DNA of 64,000 nt from JAFIEN01 sp051859505 (GTDB taxonomy: Bacteria > Pseudomonadota > Alphaproteobacteria > Rhodobacterales > Rhodobacteraceae): NCBI GenBank assembly GCA_051859505.1, contig JBHYFN010000003.1, positions 1-64,000 on the forward strand, given 5' to 3'. The first letter of the stretch is position 1, and every line of letters begins with the position of its first letter. The translations under genes and the position numbers were made by a program. This document shows positions 33,547-42,769 of the stretch, piece by piece. Under the pieces are notes generated by a model that was given only the letters and a program-made list of their open reading frames with translations, was not told the DNA's origin and ran no database searches.

Positions 33547-36475
33547 TGCCCGCTGACGGGGCCAGCGCGTCCAGCGCCTGACGCATCCGGGCGGCGGCCT
33601 CACGGGAAAGTTGCGGCAGGCGGGCGGCAAGGGCCGCGACCCTGTCGCCCTCGCCCAGTGCGGCGGCGCGGCACAGCTCCTCAAACGTGGCGGTCAGCTC
33701 GGGCAGGGCGAAATTGCCCGCAGCGCCCTTCAGACGGTGCGAAAGGCGGTCGACCTCGGCAAGATCACCCCGGGCGACAGCCGCGCCGATGGCCGCGCTC
33801 TCGGGGCCAAGCGCGTCAAGGAACAGCGCCGCGATCTGCCGCGCGCCTGAGCCGCCCAGATCGGCCACCGCCTCGGCCAGAACATCGGGGCCAGCTGACG
33901 GCACAAGCCGATCCAGCGCGGCGGCCAGATCGGCGGGAAGCACGGGCTTGGGCACCATCGCATCCATCCCGGCGGCAAGGCAGGCGGCGACCTCGTCCTC
34001 CTGCACATGGGCCGAGATGCCGATGACGGGCAGCCGCGCGCGGACGGGATCGCCCAGCGCGCGGATCCGGCTTGTGGCCTCGGTGCCCGAGATATCGGGC
34101 AGGTTCACATCCATCAGCACCGCATCGAAATGCCCCTCGGCCGCGGCCCTGACCGCCGCCGCCCCGGTCGCCACGATCTCGGACCGGTGGCCCATCGCCT
34201 CGAGATAGGTTTCGATGACGCGGCGGTTGATCTCGTTATCCTCGACCACGAGGATCGAAAGACCCCCCTGCCCCGTCTCGGGCGAAAGTCCGGTCAGATG
34301 CGCCTGCGCCTCGGCCACGGCGCGCGAGGCGGCGCCGGCGGGCGCACGGTCGAACCCCGCTTCCAGCGTGAAGACCGACCCCTCGCCGGGGCGGCTGTGC
34401 AGGGTCAGCGTCGCGCCGATCACCTGCGCAAGGCGACGACAGATCGCAAGGCCAAGGCCGGTGCCGCCATGGGTGCGGGCGGTCTGGCTGTCTTCCTGCT
34501 CGAAGGCCTCGAAGATGCGCTCCTGCGCCTCGGGCGCGATGCCCCGGCCGGTATCGCGCACCTCGACCCGGATCGGGACGTGATCCCCCGCCACCTCGGC
34601 ATCCGGGCCCGAAACGGCGATGGTCACGCCGCCGGTTTCGGTGAACTTGATCGCATTGGCGACAAGGTTGAACAGGATCTGCCGGATCTTGCCCGCATCG
34701 CCCATCAGGGGCGGCAGCGCCTCGACCGGGCCGGAGAGCGTCAGCGTCAGCCCCTTCTCCTCGGCCACCGGGGTCATCAGAAGGGTGATGTCGCGCAAGA
34801 GGTCCGACAGACGGAAGGCGACACGGTCTTCGGCCAGCGCGCCGGTATCGGCCTTGAGCGTGTCCAGCAGGCCGTTGAGGATATCCATCAGCCCCTTGCC
34901 CGAGGCCAGCGCCGCGCGCAGCCAGGATTGCTGCCTCTCGGTCAGCGCATCGCGCGACAGGCTGCGCAACATGCCCAGAACGCCGTTCATGGGGGTGCGG
35001 ATCTCGTGGCTCATCATCGCCAGGAATTCCGACTTGGCGCGATCCGCGGCCTCGGCCTTGGCGCGGGCGGCGTCATGGGCGGCCACCTCGGCGCGCAACT
35101 GTTCCGTCTGTTCGGCGACAAGGCGTTCGAGCTCGTTGCGGTGCGTATACAGCTCGGCCAGCATCCGTTCGCGTTCCCGCTCCAGCCGGCGGTTCTCGGC
35201 GGCGTCGCGGCGAAAGACCTCGACCGCGGCTTCCATCCGCGTGATCTCGTCGCCGCCGGGGGGCGGGCCTTCGGCGGTGCGGCGTTCGGCCAGCGCCAGC
35301 ATCTGCGAGGCCAGCGCATCCAGCCGCCGGATCAGGTTGCGCTGGACATAGAACCACATCACCGCCGCCGTCAGCGCCAGCGCCGCCAGCGCGCCCCAGG
35401 CAAACAGCAGCCGCGCCCGGCGCACCGCGCCCTCGGCCTCGGCGGCCGAGGCGCTGGCGCGGGCCTCGATCCGGTCGGCCAACGCCGCCGCCTCAAGCTC
35501 GAGCGTTGCCGCCGCCTCGCGGACGCGGATTTGCGCCGCCAGAAGCCGGGGGTCGAGGTCAAGGACGGCGCCCGCGGATTCGAACAGCCCCTCGGTCGCG
35601 GGCGGGGCAAGGGCAAGCGGATAGACCAGCACCAGAAGCTCGAGCGCACGTTCGGCGCGGGTGGGATCCTGCACGGCCAGAATGCGGCGGCGGACGATCT
35701 CGGCCCGGCGGCGGATATCGGCGCGCAGGCCCTCGAATTCGGCAAGGTCGCGCACGGCGGGCACACGGGCCAGCAAAAGCCCGATCTCGGCGGTATGGGC
35801 GCGCAGGTCGTGCATCAGGCTGAGCTGGAACAGATCGACCTCGACCAGCTTGTCGAGCATCTCGAGGCCCGCCTCCTCGTCCGTCCCGCCGGGCAGGATG
35901 TCGTAAAGCTGGGTCGCCACGGCCACGGTGCCGGTTTCCGCATTGGCGACCAGCGTGTCTGCGATCTCGAGCAGTTCGGTCGTGGCCGTCATCGCCTGGG
36001 CGTGCCAGGCGTCGCGCCGGGCGATGGCGGCGATGCGCTGGCGGACAAGGCCGTCGATTTCGGCGATGCCCTCGCGCAGGGCAACCTCGGCCCGGGTCAG
36101 GGCGGCCGGATCGCCGTCGCCCGAGGCGCCATGCTGCGCGATACGCTGGCGCAGGGACTCGACCTGGGCCTGAAGGGTGGCGTAAAGGACGCGCCTCTCG
36201 GCATCGGTTGTCACCGCGGCAAGTTCGGGCGCGATGGTGACGGCGCGGCTGGTTTCCTCGGCGATGCCGCGCACCAGCGCGATGGCGGGGATCGCCTCTT
36301 CGGCCAGCCGGGTCTGGCTGCGGGCCACATCGCGCAACTCGGTCCAGGCAAGAAGCCCGATGACGACAGGCAGCCCCGCGATCAGGAGGAAGGCCAGCAG
36401 GAACTGCCGCCCGATGCTGCTGCCTTCGGGACGCGACAGGGGATCGCTGCGAGTGGCTTTCCTTCGCGCGGACAT
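33527..36475 (-). CDS. torS: TorS-like hybrid sensor histidine kinase
   Basis: A 982-residue tripartite phosphorelay kinase. Helices at about 23-43 and 355-375 flank a long helical periplasmic sensor region. Then come a HAMP-like linker and coiled coil, the kinase with SHEIRTPMNGVLGML (phosphorylated His), NLVANAIKF, DTGRGI and GGTGLGLAI, a receiver with VVEDNEINRR and the Asp in LMDVNLPDISG, and a C-terminal HPt with HRLKGAAGNF. This domain order is that of E. coli TorS, which senses TMAO with the help of TorT. The ATG has no clear ribosome site and lies only 19 bases from the divergent torT-like start. Confidence 0.9.
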   Translation of the reverse strand: MSARRKATRSDPLSRPEGSSIGRQFLLAFLLIAGLPVVIGLLAWTELRDVARSQTRLAEEAIPAIALVRGIAEETSRAVTIAPELAAVTTDAERRVLYATLQAQVESLRQRIAQHGASGDGDPAALTRAEVALREGIAEIDGLVRQRIAAIARRDAWHAQAMTATTELLEIADTLVANAETGTVAVATQLYDILPGGTDEEAGLEMLDKLVEVDLFQLSLMHDLRAHTAEIGLLLARVPAVRDLAEFEGLRADIRRRAEIVRRRILAVQDPTRAERALELLVLVYPLALAPPATEGLFESAGAVLDLDPRLLAAQIRVREAAATLELEAAALADRIEARASASAAEAEGAVRRARLLFAWGALAALALTAAVMWFYVQRNLIRRLDALASQMLALAERRTAEGPPPGGDEITRMEAAVEVFRRDAAENRRLERERERMLAELYTHRNELERLVAEQTEQLRAEVAAHDAARAKAEAADRAKSEFLAMMSHEIRTPMNGVLGMLRSLSRDALTERQQSWLRAALASGKGLMDILNGLLDTLKADTGALAEDRVAFRLSDLLRDITLLMTPVAEEKGLTLTLSGPVEALPPLMGDAGKIRQILFNLVANAIKFTETGGVTIAVSGPDAEVAGDHVPIRVEVRDTGRGIAPEAQERIFEAFEQEDSQTARTHGGTGLGLAICRRLAQVIGATLTLHSRPGEGSVFTLEAGFDRAPAGAASRAVAEAQAHLTGLSPETGQGGLSILVVEDNEINRRVIETYLEAMGHRSEIVATGAAAVRAAAEGHFDAVLMDVNLPDISGTEATSRIRALGDPVRARLPVIGISAHVQEDEVAACLAAGMDAMVPKPVLPADLAAALDRLVPSAGPDVLAEAVADLGGSGARQIAALFLDALGPESAAIGAAVARGDLAEVDRLSHRLKGAAGNFALPELTATFEELCRAAALGEGDRVAALAARLPQLSREAAARMRQALDALAPSAGIIQAAQ

Positions 36476-36494
36476 TGCGCAAGACTAGCAGATC

Positions 36495-37613
36495 ATGCGC
36501 GCTTGTCCGTCCCCTTTTCTGCCTGCGGTTCTGGCGTTCTGCCTCCTGTCGGCGGGCCTTGCGCCCGAGGCGCTGGCCGAGGGCGAGGTCTGGCCGCTCG
36601 AGACGCCGGGCGCGGATCGGGATGCAGTCGGGGATGATACAGGGGATGGGACGGGCCCGTCGCAGCGGCTGGACTATGTGCCGCTGGAGCGGGCCACGCG
36701 GCCCTGGCAGCTCTGCGTCCTTTATCCGCATCTGAAGGATGCCTACTGGCTCAGCGTCAATTACGGCATGGTGGAAGAGGCGCGGCGGCTGGGCGTGGGT
36801 TTCACCCTCTACGAGGCCGGCGGCTATCCCAACCTGCAGCGCCAGCGCGATCAGCTTGCGGCCTGCGCCGCCTCGGGGGCAGAGGCGGTGATCCTTGGCA
36901 CCGTCTCATATGACGGGCTGACCGATCTGGTGGAGGAGGTCGCCCAGCGGATGCCGGTCATCGCCGCCGTCAACGATATCGACGACCGGGGCATCACCGC
37001 CAAGGCCGCCGTTTCCTGGGTGGAAATGGGGGCGGTCGCCGGGCGCTTTCTGGCCGAACGCCACCCGGCGGGCACGCCCACGGTGCGCGTCGCCTGGTTT
37101 CCCGGGCCCGAGGCCGCGGGCTGGGTCGGCTTCGTCGAAGAGGGCTTTCACGCGGCGATCCGGGGCAGCGCGGTCGAGATCGTGGACACGCTTTACGGCG
37201 ACACCGGCCGCGAGGCGCAGGTGCTTCTGGTGGAAGAGGCGCTCGATCGGGCCGAGGGCCTTGACTACATCGTCGGCACCGGCCCCACGGCCGAGGTGGC
37301 GGTGTCGATCCTGCGGGCGCGGGGCCTCGAGGACAGGATCGGGATCGTCTCGACCTACATGAGCCACGCCGTCTATCGCGGCATCCGGCGCGGCCGCATC
37401 CTTGCCGCGCCCACCGATTTCGCGGTCATGCAGGGGCGATTGTCGGTCGAGATGGCGGTGCGCGCGCTGGAAGGACAGCTAAAGGTGACGCGGGCGGGGC
37501 CGGTGATCATGACGGTGACGCCCGCCACGGTCGAACAGATCGGCAGCGGCGGATCGCTGGCGCCGGCATCCTTCGAGGCCGTCTTCACCTTTGCAGGCGG
37601 GCCAGTGCCCTAG
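36495..37613 (+). CDS. torT: TorT-like periplasmic TMAO-sensing protein
   Basis: A 372-residue periplasmic-binding-protein-fold protein with an N-terminal signal (MRACPSPFLPAVLAFCLLSAG...EALA). Features of TorT are visible: LCVLYPHLKDAYWLSVNYGMVEEA, GAEAVILGTVSYDG, MPVIAAVNDID, VAWFPGPEAAGWV, and VSTYMSHAVYRGI. In E. coli TorT binds TMAO and then the periplasmic domain of TorS. Residues 28-65 form an acidic Gly/Asp-rich extension before the domain. It is divergent from the TorS-like gene and completes a TorT-TorS-TorR set. Confidence 0.88.
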   Translation: MRACPSPFLPAVLAFCLLSAGLAPEALAEGEVWPLETPGADRDAVGDDTGDGTGPSQRLDYVPLERATRPWQLCVLYPHLKDAYWLSVNYGMVEEARRLGVGFTLYEAGGYPNLQRQRDQLAACAASGAEAVILGTVSYDGLTDLVEEVAQRMPVIAAVNDIDDRGITAKAAVSWVEMGAVAGRFLAERHPAGTPTVRVAWFPGPEAAGWVGFVEEGFHAAIRGSAVEIVDTLYGDTGREAQVLLVEEALDRAEGLDYIVGTGPTAEVAVSILRARGLEDRIGIVSTYMSHAVYRGIRRGRILAAPTDFAVMQGRLSVEMAVRALEGQLKVTRAGPVIMTVTPATVEQIGSGGSLAPASFEAVFTFAGGPVP

Positions 37614-37696
37614 CCGGGCATCGCGGTCGGGGCGAGGACGGGGCGGGCCAGCCCCCTAGCCGGGCAACGCGGTCGGGGCGAGGCTGGAGCGGGCCA
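37608..37696. repeat. 43-bp imperfect direct repeat, two copies
   Basis: Copies at 37608-37650 and 37654-37696 begin CCCTAGCCGGGCA and end CGGGCCA. They differ at four positions and have a 46-base period. The first copy includes the stop codon of the TorT-like gene. A third, weaker and shorter echo of GGGCGGGGCC follows. The function is unknown. Confidence 0.7.
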
Positions 37697-37797
37697 AGAC
37701 GGGCCTCGGGGCGGGGCCTTGGGCGGGGCCGGGCCGCAGCCGCCGGCAACACGCGACGTTGACCCGCGACGCAAAGACGGGCAAGACGATCCCGGCT

Positions 37798-37873
37798 GGC
37801 CTCGTAGCTCAGGGGATAGAGCGACCGCCTCCTAAGCGGTAGGTCGCAGGTTCGAATCCTGCCGGGGTCACCA
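37798..37873 (+). tRNA. tRNA-Arg (anticodon CCU)
   Basis: It folds as a complete cloverleaf: acceptor GGCCTCG with CGGGGTC (two G-U pairs), D arm GCTC...GAGC, anticodon stem ACCGC/GCGGT with loop CTCCTAA and anticodon CCT, a TTCGAAT T-loop on stem GCAGG/CCTGC, discriminator A and an encoded CCA at 37871-37873. It reads AGG codons. It lies alone between the TorT-like gene and the lipid-transport operon. Confidence 0.96.
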
Positions 37874-38024
37874 GCTTCAGCCGTCAGCCTGCCACCCGGG
37901 ATCCCCGCGTGCCGAGGCACCTCCATTTTCCTCCCCCGAGGTTCGCTGCTCCGGCTTTCGGATCCCCGGCAGGAGATGCTAGATGTTGCGTCATGGCACG
38001 CCCCGACACCAAGCCTGACCCGCA

Positions 38025-39140
38025 ATGAGGCCGGACCCTCCGTCCCTGACCGCGACCGATGAGGGCCGCTATGCGGTCGCGGGCGCGCTGACCCTTGGCA
38101 CGGTCAGCGCCTTCGACGCGGCGCTGGCGGCCCTGCCGGCAGAGGCGGTGACGCTTGATCTTTCGGAGGTGGACCGGCTCGAGACCGCCGGGGTCTGGGC
38201 GATCCTGCGGCTGGAGCGGCGGCTGGAAAAGGCCGGGGCGGCGCTCAGGCTCGAGGGGTTGTCGGAGAATGGCCGGGCGCTTGTGACGACGATCCGCGCG
38301 GCGCTGCCCGAGGTGCCGCAGGACAGCCCCGCCCGCCCGACGCTGGCCGACAGGGTCGCGGGCATCGGCAAGGCGGTCGCGGCGGCGCTGGGCTATGGGG
38401 TGGCGCTGATCGGCTATCTGGGGCTGTTCGTGGCCCGGCTGGGCCGCGCGCTGCGCCATCCGTCCGAGTTTCGCCTGACCGCACTCGTGCATCACTGCCA
38501 CGAGGTCGGGGTGAAGGCGGTGCCGATCGTGTCGCTCATGGCCTTTCTGATCGGGGTGGTGCTGGCCTTCCAGGGATCGGCCCAGCTGCGCCAGTTCGGG
38601 GCCGAGGTCTTTGTCGTCGATCTGATCGCCATCTCGATCCTGCGGGAACTGGGCATCCTTCTGACCGCCATCATCGTCGCGGGGCGGACGGCCTCGGCCT
38701 TTACCGCCGCGATCGGCTCGATGAAGATGCGCGAAGAGATCGACGCGATGCGGACCCTTGGCCTTGATCCGGCGATGGTCCTGTTCGTGCCCCGGATCCT
38801 CGCGCTGATCCTGATGCTGCCGATCCTCGGGCTGATCGCCAATGTGGCGGGGCTTCTGGGCGGGGCGCTGATGTCGTGGGTCGAGCTGGGGATCTCGCCC
38901 GCGATGTTCCGCACACGGCTGGTCGAGGGCACGGATGTGAGCCATGTGATCGTCGGCATGGTCAAGGCGCCGGTCTTTGCGCTGATCATCGGCATCATCG
39001 GCTGTCATGCCGGGATGCAGGTGGAAAGCAATGCCGAGTCGCTGGGCCGGCAGACATCAAGCGCGGTCGTGGCGGCGATCTTTGCGGTGATCGTGGCTGA
39101 CGCCGCCTTCTCCATCTTCTTCGCGCAACTGGGCGTCTGA
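38025..39140 (+). CDS. mlaE: MlaE-like lipid ABC permease with N-terminal STAS domain
   Basis: The product is 371 residues. Residues about 10-100 are a STAS-type domain (VTLDLSEVDRLETAGVWAILRL, otherwise a separate MlaB protein), fused here to an MlaE permease (about 115-371). MlaE hallmarks are VSLMAFLIGVVLAFQGSAQLRQFGAE, ILRELGILLTAIIVAGRTASAFTAAIG, MKMREEIDAMRTLGLDP and the late GCHAGMQVES. It moves phospholipids between the inner membrane and the MCE protein. It is the first of four co-oriented genes with tiny gaps. Confidence 0.9.
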   Translation: MRPDPPSLTATDEGRYAVAGALTLGTVSAFDAALAALPAEAVTLDLSEVDRLETAGVWAILRLERRLEKAGAALRLEGLSENGRALVTTIRAALPEVPQDSPARPTLADRVAGIGKAVAAALGYGVALIGYLGLFVARLGRALRHPSEFRLTALVHHCHEVGVKAVPIVSLMAFLIGVVLAFQGSAQLRQFGAEVFVVDLIAISILRELGILLTAIIVAGRTASAFTAAIGSMKMREEIDAMRTLGLDPAMVLFVPRILALILMLPILGLIANVAGLLGGALMSWVELGISPAMFRTRLVEGTDVSHVIVGMVKAPVFALIIGIIGCHAGMQVESNAESLGRQTSSAVVAAIFAVIVADAAFSIFFAQLGV

Positions 39141-39142
39141 GC

Positions 39143-40003
39143 ATGGCCAGAGCAGAGCAGGGCACAGATCAGGGCACAGATCGCAGCACGGATCGCGGCG
39201 CAGCACAGGACGCGGCGAAAGACCGGGACGACATCGTCATCCGCCTGCGCGGCCTGCGCAATGCCTTCGGGTCGCATGTGGTGCATGAGGGCCTCGACCT
39301 CGATCTGCGGCGGGGCGAGATCCTCGGCGTGGTCGGCGGCTCGGGAACCGGCAAGTCGGTGCTGTTGCGCAGCATCGTCGGGCTGCAACGGCCCGCCGCT
39401 GGCAGCGTCGAGGTTCTGGGAACCGATGTCCTGACCGCCGACGAAAAGACGCGCAGCGCGCTCGAGGCGCGCTGGGGCGTGATGTTTCAGGACGGGGCGC
39501 TGTTTTCCTCGCTGACGGTGCGCGATAATGTCGAAGTGCCGATGCGCGGCATCCGGGGCCTTGCGCCGGCGATCCGGTCGCAACTGGCCGATCTCAAGAT
39601 CTCGATGTCGGGCCTGCCCTATCTGGCCGGGGACAAATACCCTTCCGAGCTGTCGGGCGGGATGCGCAAGCGGGCCGGGCTTGCCCGCGCTCTGGCACTG
39701 GACCCCGAAATCGTGTTTCTGGACGAACCGACAGCCGGGCTTGATCCGATCGGCGCCAGCGCCTTCGACGCCCTCATCAAGGGGCTGAGCCGGTCGATGG
39801 GCCTGACGGTGTTTCTGGTCACGCATGACCTTGATACGCTGCATGCGGTCTGCGACCGGATCGCGGTTCTGGCCGAAAGGAAGGTGCTTGTGACGGGAAC
39901 CATGCAAGAGATGCTTTCGGTCGATCATCCCTGGGTGCATGACTATTTCCACGGCCCCCGCGCCCGGGCGGCGCTGGATGCCATCGCCCGCGAAAGGGAC
40001 TGA
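39143..40003 (+). CDS. mlaF: MlaF-like lipid ABC ATPase
   Basis: A 286-residue ATPase: Walker A GGSGTGKSV, Q-loop MFQDGALFSSLTV, signature LSGGMRKR, Walker B IVFLDEPTAGLDP, H-loop LVTHDLD. The MRKRAGLARA context is typical of the MlaF/Ttg2A class. An extra polar N-terminus of about 30 residues is encoded by short GGCACAGATC repeats. It follows the permease stop by two bases. Confidence 0.92.
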   Translation: MARAEQGTDQGTDRSTDRGAAQDAAKDRDDIVIRLRGLRNAFGSHVVHEGLDLDLRRGEILGVVGGSGTGKSVLLRSIVGLQRPAAGSVEVLGTDVLTADEKTRSALEARWGVMFQDGALFSSLTVRDNVEVPMRGIRGLAPAIRSQLADLKISMSGLPYLAGDKYPSELSGGMRKRAGLARALALDPEIVFLDEPTAGLDPIGASAFDALIKGLSRSMGLTVFLVTHDLDTLHAVCDRIAVLAERKVLVTGTMQEMLSVDHPWVHDYFHGPRARAALDAIARERD

Positions 40004-40006
40004 GGG

Positions 40007-41746
40007 ATGGAGACGCGTGCCAACTACGTTCTGATCGGCGCCTTCACCCTTGCGGGGATGCTGGGGATCGTGGCTTTCGTGCTGTGGTTCGTCCGGCTCG
40101 AGCTGGATCGCCAGTTCGCCTATTACGACATCAGCTTTCCCTCGGTCTCGGGCCTGAGCAACGCCTCGGACGTGCGGTTCGCGGGCCTGCCGGTCGGGCA
40201 GGTCGTGTCCGTCGGCCTGTCGCCCGAGGGGGACGGCACCGTCAATGTCCGGATCGAGATCAGCGCCGAAACCCCGGTGCGCGAGGATTCCGTCGCCACC
40301 ATCGAATCCCAGGGCGTGACCGGCGTCTCGTTCGTCGGCATCAGCGCCGGCACGCCCGAGGCGGCGCTGTTGGACCGCGTGCCGGGCGGGCCCTATCCGC
40401 AGATCGAGGCGGGCCGCTCGGTCCTGCAAAGCCTCAGCGAGGATGCCCCCCAGATCCTGTCCGAAACGCTCTCGATCCTCGAAGGCATCAACAACCTTTT
40501 GACCGATGCCAACCAGAACCGCTTTGACCGCATCCTGACCAACATGGAGGAGGCTTCGGCGAATTTCGCCATGGCGCTCGAGGATTTCTCGACCGTGACC
40601 TCCTCGGTCTCGGATTTCGCCACGCAGATCGACAGTTTCAACGCCACGCTGGAAGAGCTGACCGGGGCGATGACCGTGCTTCTGTCGACGGCCGATGACA
40701 CGCTTCTGTCGATCGGCACACTGGCCGAAGATACGCGAGGCACCCTTTCGGTGCTGGTCGAGACGCTGACCAGCACGCAGAACCTGCTGATCGAGGCCGA
40801 AGGCTATATCGCCGGCGATCTGACCACCACCACGGCCGAGATCGGGCGCGTGGTCGATGCCTTCGGCGCCCAGATCGCCGTTCTGGGCGAAGAGGCGCAG
40901 ACCATGCTTGGCGCCTTCACCACCACCGGCACGACCGCCACCGCGCGGCTGACCGAGGCGCAAGAGACGCTGGCGGCCACCAACAGCCTGATCGCGCGGA
41001 TCGAGACGACGCTTGACGGGGTGGACGGCGCCACGGGCAGCGTCACGGCGCTGGTGGCGGGCGACGGCAGCGCGCTTGTGGCCGAGACGCGGGCCATGGT
41101 GGCCGAGGCGACCGCCGCCATCGCCTCGGTCGGCGCCATCGCCACGGATGATCTGCCCGCCATCGTCGCATCCCTGCAAGAGACCACGGCAACCGTCGCG
41201 CGGGTGGTGGACGAGGTGGGCGCAGACCTCTCGGGCGCCTCGGGCCGGATCGCGGGCCTTGCCGAAGAGGCCGGCACCCTTGTCACCGAGGCCACCACGA
41301 CATTCGCCACCGCGAACGAGACTCTGGCCGCGATCACCGAGGCGCTGGACACGGGCGAGGCAGCCCTTGCCGCCGCCGCCCGCGCCTTTGACGGGGCCGA
41401 TGGGCTGATCAACGAGGAGGGCGCCGCCCTGATGGCCGATCTGCGCGCCACGCTGGCCACGCTGGATGGCGCCATCGCGCAGGTGGCGGCCGATATCCCC
41501 GCGATCACCGCCGATCTGCAATCCGCCGGGGCTGCGGCCGAAACCGCCTTTGCCAGTCTGAACCGGCTGGTGACGACTTCCGCAGGCCCGGTCGAGGCCT
41601 TCACCAGCACCGGCCTTGCGAATTACACCCGCCTCGCACAGGAGGCGCGCAGCCTTGTCGGCAATCTCGAGGCGCTGACCGCCCAGATTCAGCGCGATCC
41701 CGCGCGGTTCTTTCTGAACCAGCAGACCCCCGATTTCAGAAGGTAG
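40007..41746 (+). CDS. mlaD: MlaD/MCE-domain lipid-binding protein with long helical tail
   Basis: A 579-residue protein with one N-terminal transmembrane helix (about 8-30), one MCE domain (about 40-120, with FPSVSGLSNASDVRFAGLPVGQV), and a very long Ala/Thr/Glu-rich helical region (about 140-560) made of loosely repeated segments. A single MCE domain with a long helical needle suggests a structure spanning part of the periplasm, more like PqiB/LetB or Mce tails than the short E. coli MlaD. It binds phospholipid in transit between the permease and the outer membrane. Confidence 0.88.
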   Translation: METRANYVLIGAFTLAGMLGIVAFVLWFVRLELDRQFAYYDISFPSVSGLSNASDVRFAGLPVGQVVSVGLSPEGDGTVNVRIEISAETPVREDSVATIESQGVTGVSFVGISAGTPEAALLDRVPGGPYPQIEAGRSVLQSLSEDAPQILSETLSILEGINNLLTDANQNRFDRILTNMEEASANFAMALEDFSTVTSSVSDFATQIDSFNATLEELTGAMTVLLSTADDTLLSIGTLAEDTRGTLSVLVETLTSTQNLLIEAEGYIAGDLTTTTAEIGRVVDAFGAQIAVLGEEAQTMLGAFTTTGTTATARLTEAQETLAATNSLIARIETTLDGVDGATGSVTALVAGDGSALVAETRAMVAEATAAIASVGAIATDDLPAIVASLQETTATVARVVDEVGADLSGASGRIAGLAEEAGTLVTEATTTFATANETLAAITEALDTGEAALAAAARAFDGADGLINEEGAALMADLRATLATLDGAIAQVAADIPAITADLQSAGAAAETAFASLNRLVTTSAGPVEAFTSTGLANYTRLAQEARSLVGNLEALTAQIQRDPARFFLNQQTPDFRR

Positions 41747-41753
41747 GAACGCC

Positions 41754-42380
41754 ATGCCCCTCAGGTTCGCCCTTGCCGCCGCCGCCCTTGCCGCCCTGAC
41801 CGCCCTGACGGGCTGCGGCGCGATCTCGGCGCTCGACAGTGCCACGGCGCCGCTCGAGGTCTATGAGCTTCGCGCCCAGCCGCAGCCGCCTGCCACCCGC
41901 CAGAGCGCCGCGCAGGTGATCGTCGAGATCCCCAACACCTCGGGCGCGCTCGAGACCGACAGGATCATGATCCGGCCGGCTCCCTTGCAGGCGCAATACC
42001 TGCCAGAGGCGCGCTGGGGCGATCCGGTGCCCGAGATGCTGCAGACGCTGATGCTGCGCAGCCTCGAAAGCACCGGGGCCTTCGCCTATGTCGGCCGCCG
42101 GCCGCTGGGGCCCGGCGGGGATTACGCGGTGCTGACCGAGCTTTCGGATTTCCAGGCAGAGCTTGATCCGGGCGGCGACACGGCGACGATCCGCATTCAG
42201 ATGACGGTGCGGCTGCTGCGCGAAAGGGATCTGCGGATCATCGCCACCCGGAATTTCTCGGCCACCACCACCGCCCCCTCGACCGGGACCGAGGCCATTG
42301 TCGCCGCTTTCGATGCGGCCGCGGCCGAGTTCCTGCCCGAGTTCACCGGCTGGACCCTCGCCACGCTAGGCGCGCGCTGA
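41754..42380 (+). CDS. PqiC-like ABC auxiliary lipoprotein
   Basis: A 208-residue protein with a lipoprotein signal (MPLRFALAAAALAALTALTGC). The domain is of the ABC-type transport auxiliary (PqiC/DUF330) family: YELRAQPQPP, IVEIPNTSGALETDRIMIRP, YLPEARWGDPVPEMLQTLMLRSLE and RDLRIIATRNFSATTTAPS. PqiC-type lipoproteins sit in the outer membrane and help receive lipid from MCE needles. It is the last gene of the operon. Confidence 0.87.
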   Translation: MPLRFALAAAALAALTALTGCGAISALDSATAPLEVYELRAQPQPPATRQSAAQVIVEIPNTSGALETDRIMIRPAPLQAQYLPEARWGDPVPEMLQTLMLRSLESTGAFAYVGRRPLGPGGDYAVLTELSDFQAELDPGGDTATIRIQMTVRLLRERDLRIIATRNFSATTTAPSTGTEAIVAAFDAAAAEFLPEFTGWTLATLGAR

Positions 42381-42769
42381 GGCCAGGGCCGACCGGCAGG
42401 ATCGACGCTTTCCAGGCCGGATCGGCCGCGTTTCGGGGCGGGCGCGCCGGGTTTCCCCGGTATTTCCGGCCTCTGCGGCCAGAAACCTTGACAGGCTTCA
42501 TCGCCATGACATCTTCTGAGGCGAGTGTCTGACCTGTTCGCAGGTGACGCAACAAAGCGCCTGAGGCGCGCAGACGACGGACGATCCCCTGCCGTTTTGC
42601 GGGGGAAGTTGGAAGGCTGAGCCTGCAAGCCACCGCACTCGTGGAGTGGCTTCGATCATCCTGGATCGGTTGATCCGAGTTGCCGTCCTGTATCAGTGAT
42701 CTCCTGTTCCCGACGCCAGGTGCCGCCGTAGCCCCGGCCGCATGACAAGACGATCAGAGGAGCCTTGCC
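42381..42769. other. intergenic region, no supported gene
   Basis: The region separates the lipid operon from the amidohydrolase gene. It contains a small hairpin, CACTC/GAGTG, around 42640-42655, and a loose promoter-like pair (TTGATC then TATCAG, 15-base spacing) about 90 bases before the amidohydrolase start. Neither is strong. A leftward open frame of 96 codons has no recognisable features and was not called. Confidence 0.4.

Noticed and set aside
34007..36637. 876-codon open frame antisense to the TorS-like gene
   Set aside because: The opposite strand shows a complete hybrid kinase; this frame has no motifs.
39005..41845. 946-codon open frame antisense to the MlaF/MlaD genes
   Set aside because: Rich in Gly/Asp/Arg with no recognisable domain, while the plus strand encodes the Mla proteins.
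42343..42633. 96-codon leftward frame between the lipid operon and the amidohydrolase
   Set aside because: Overlaps the end of the PqiC-like gene, is Arg-rich, and has no motif or ribosome site.
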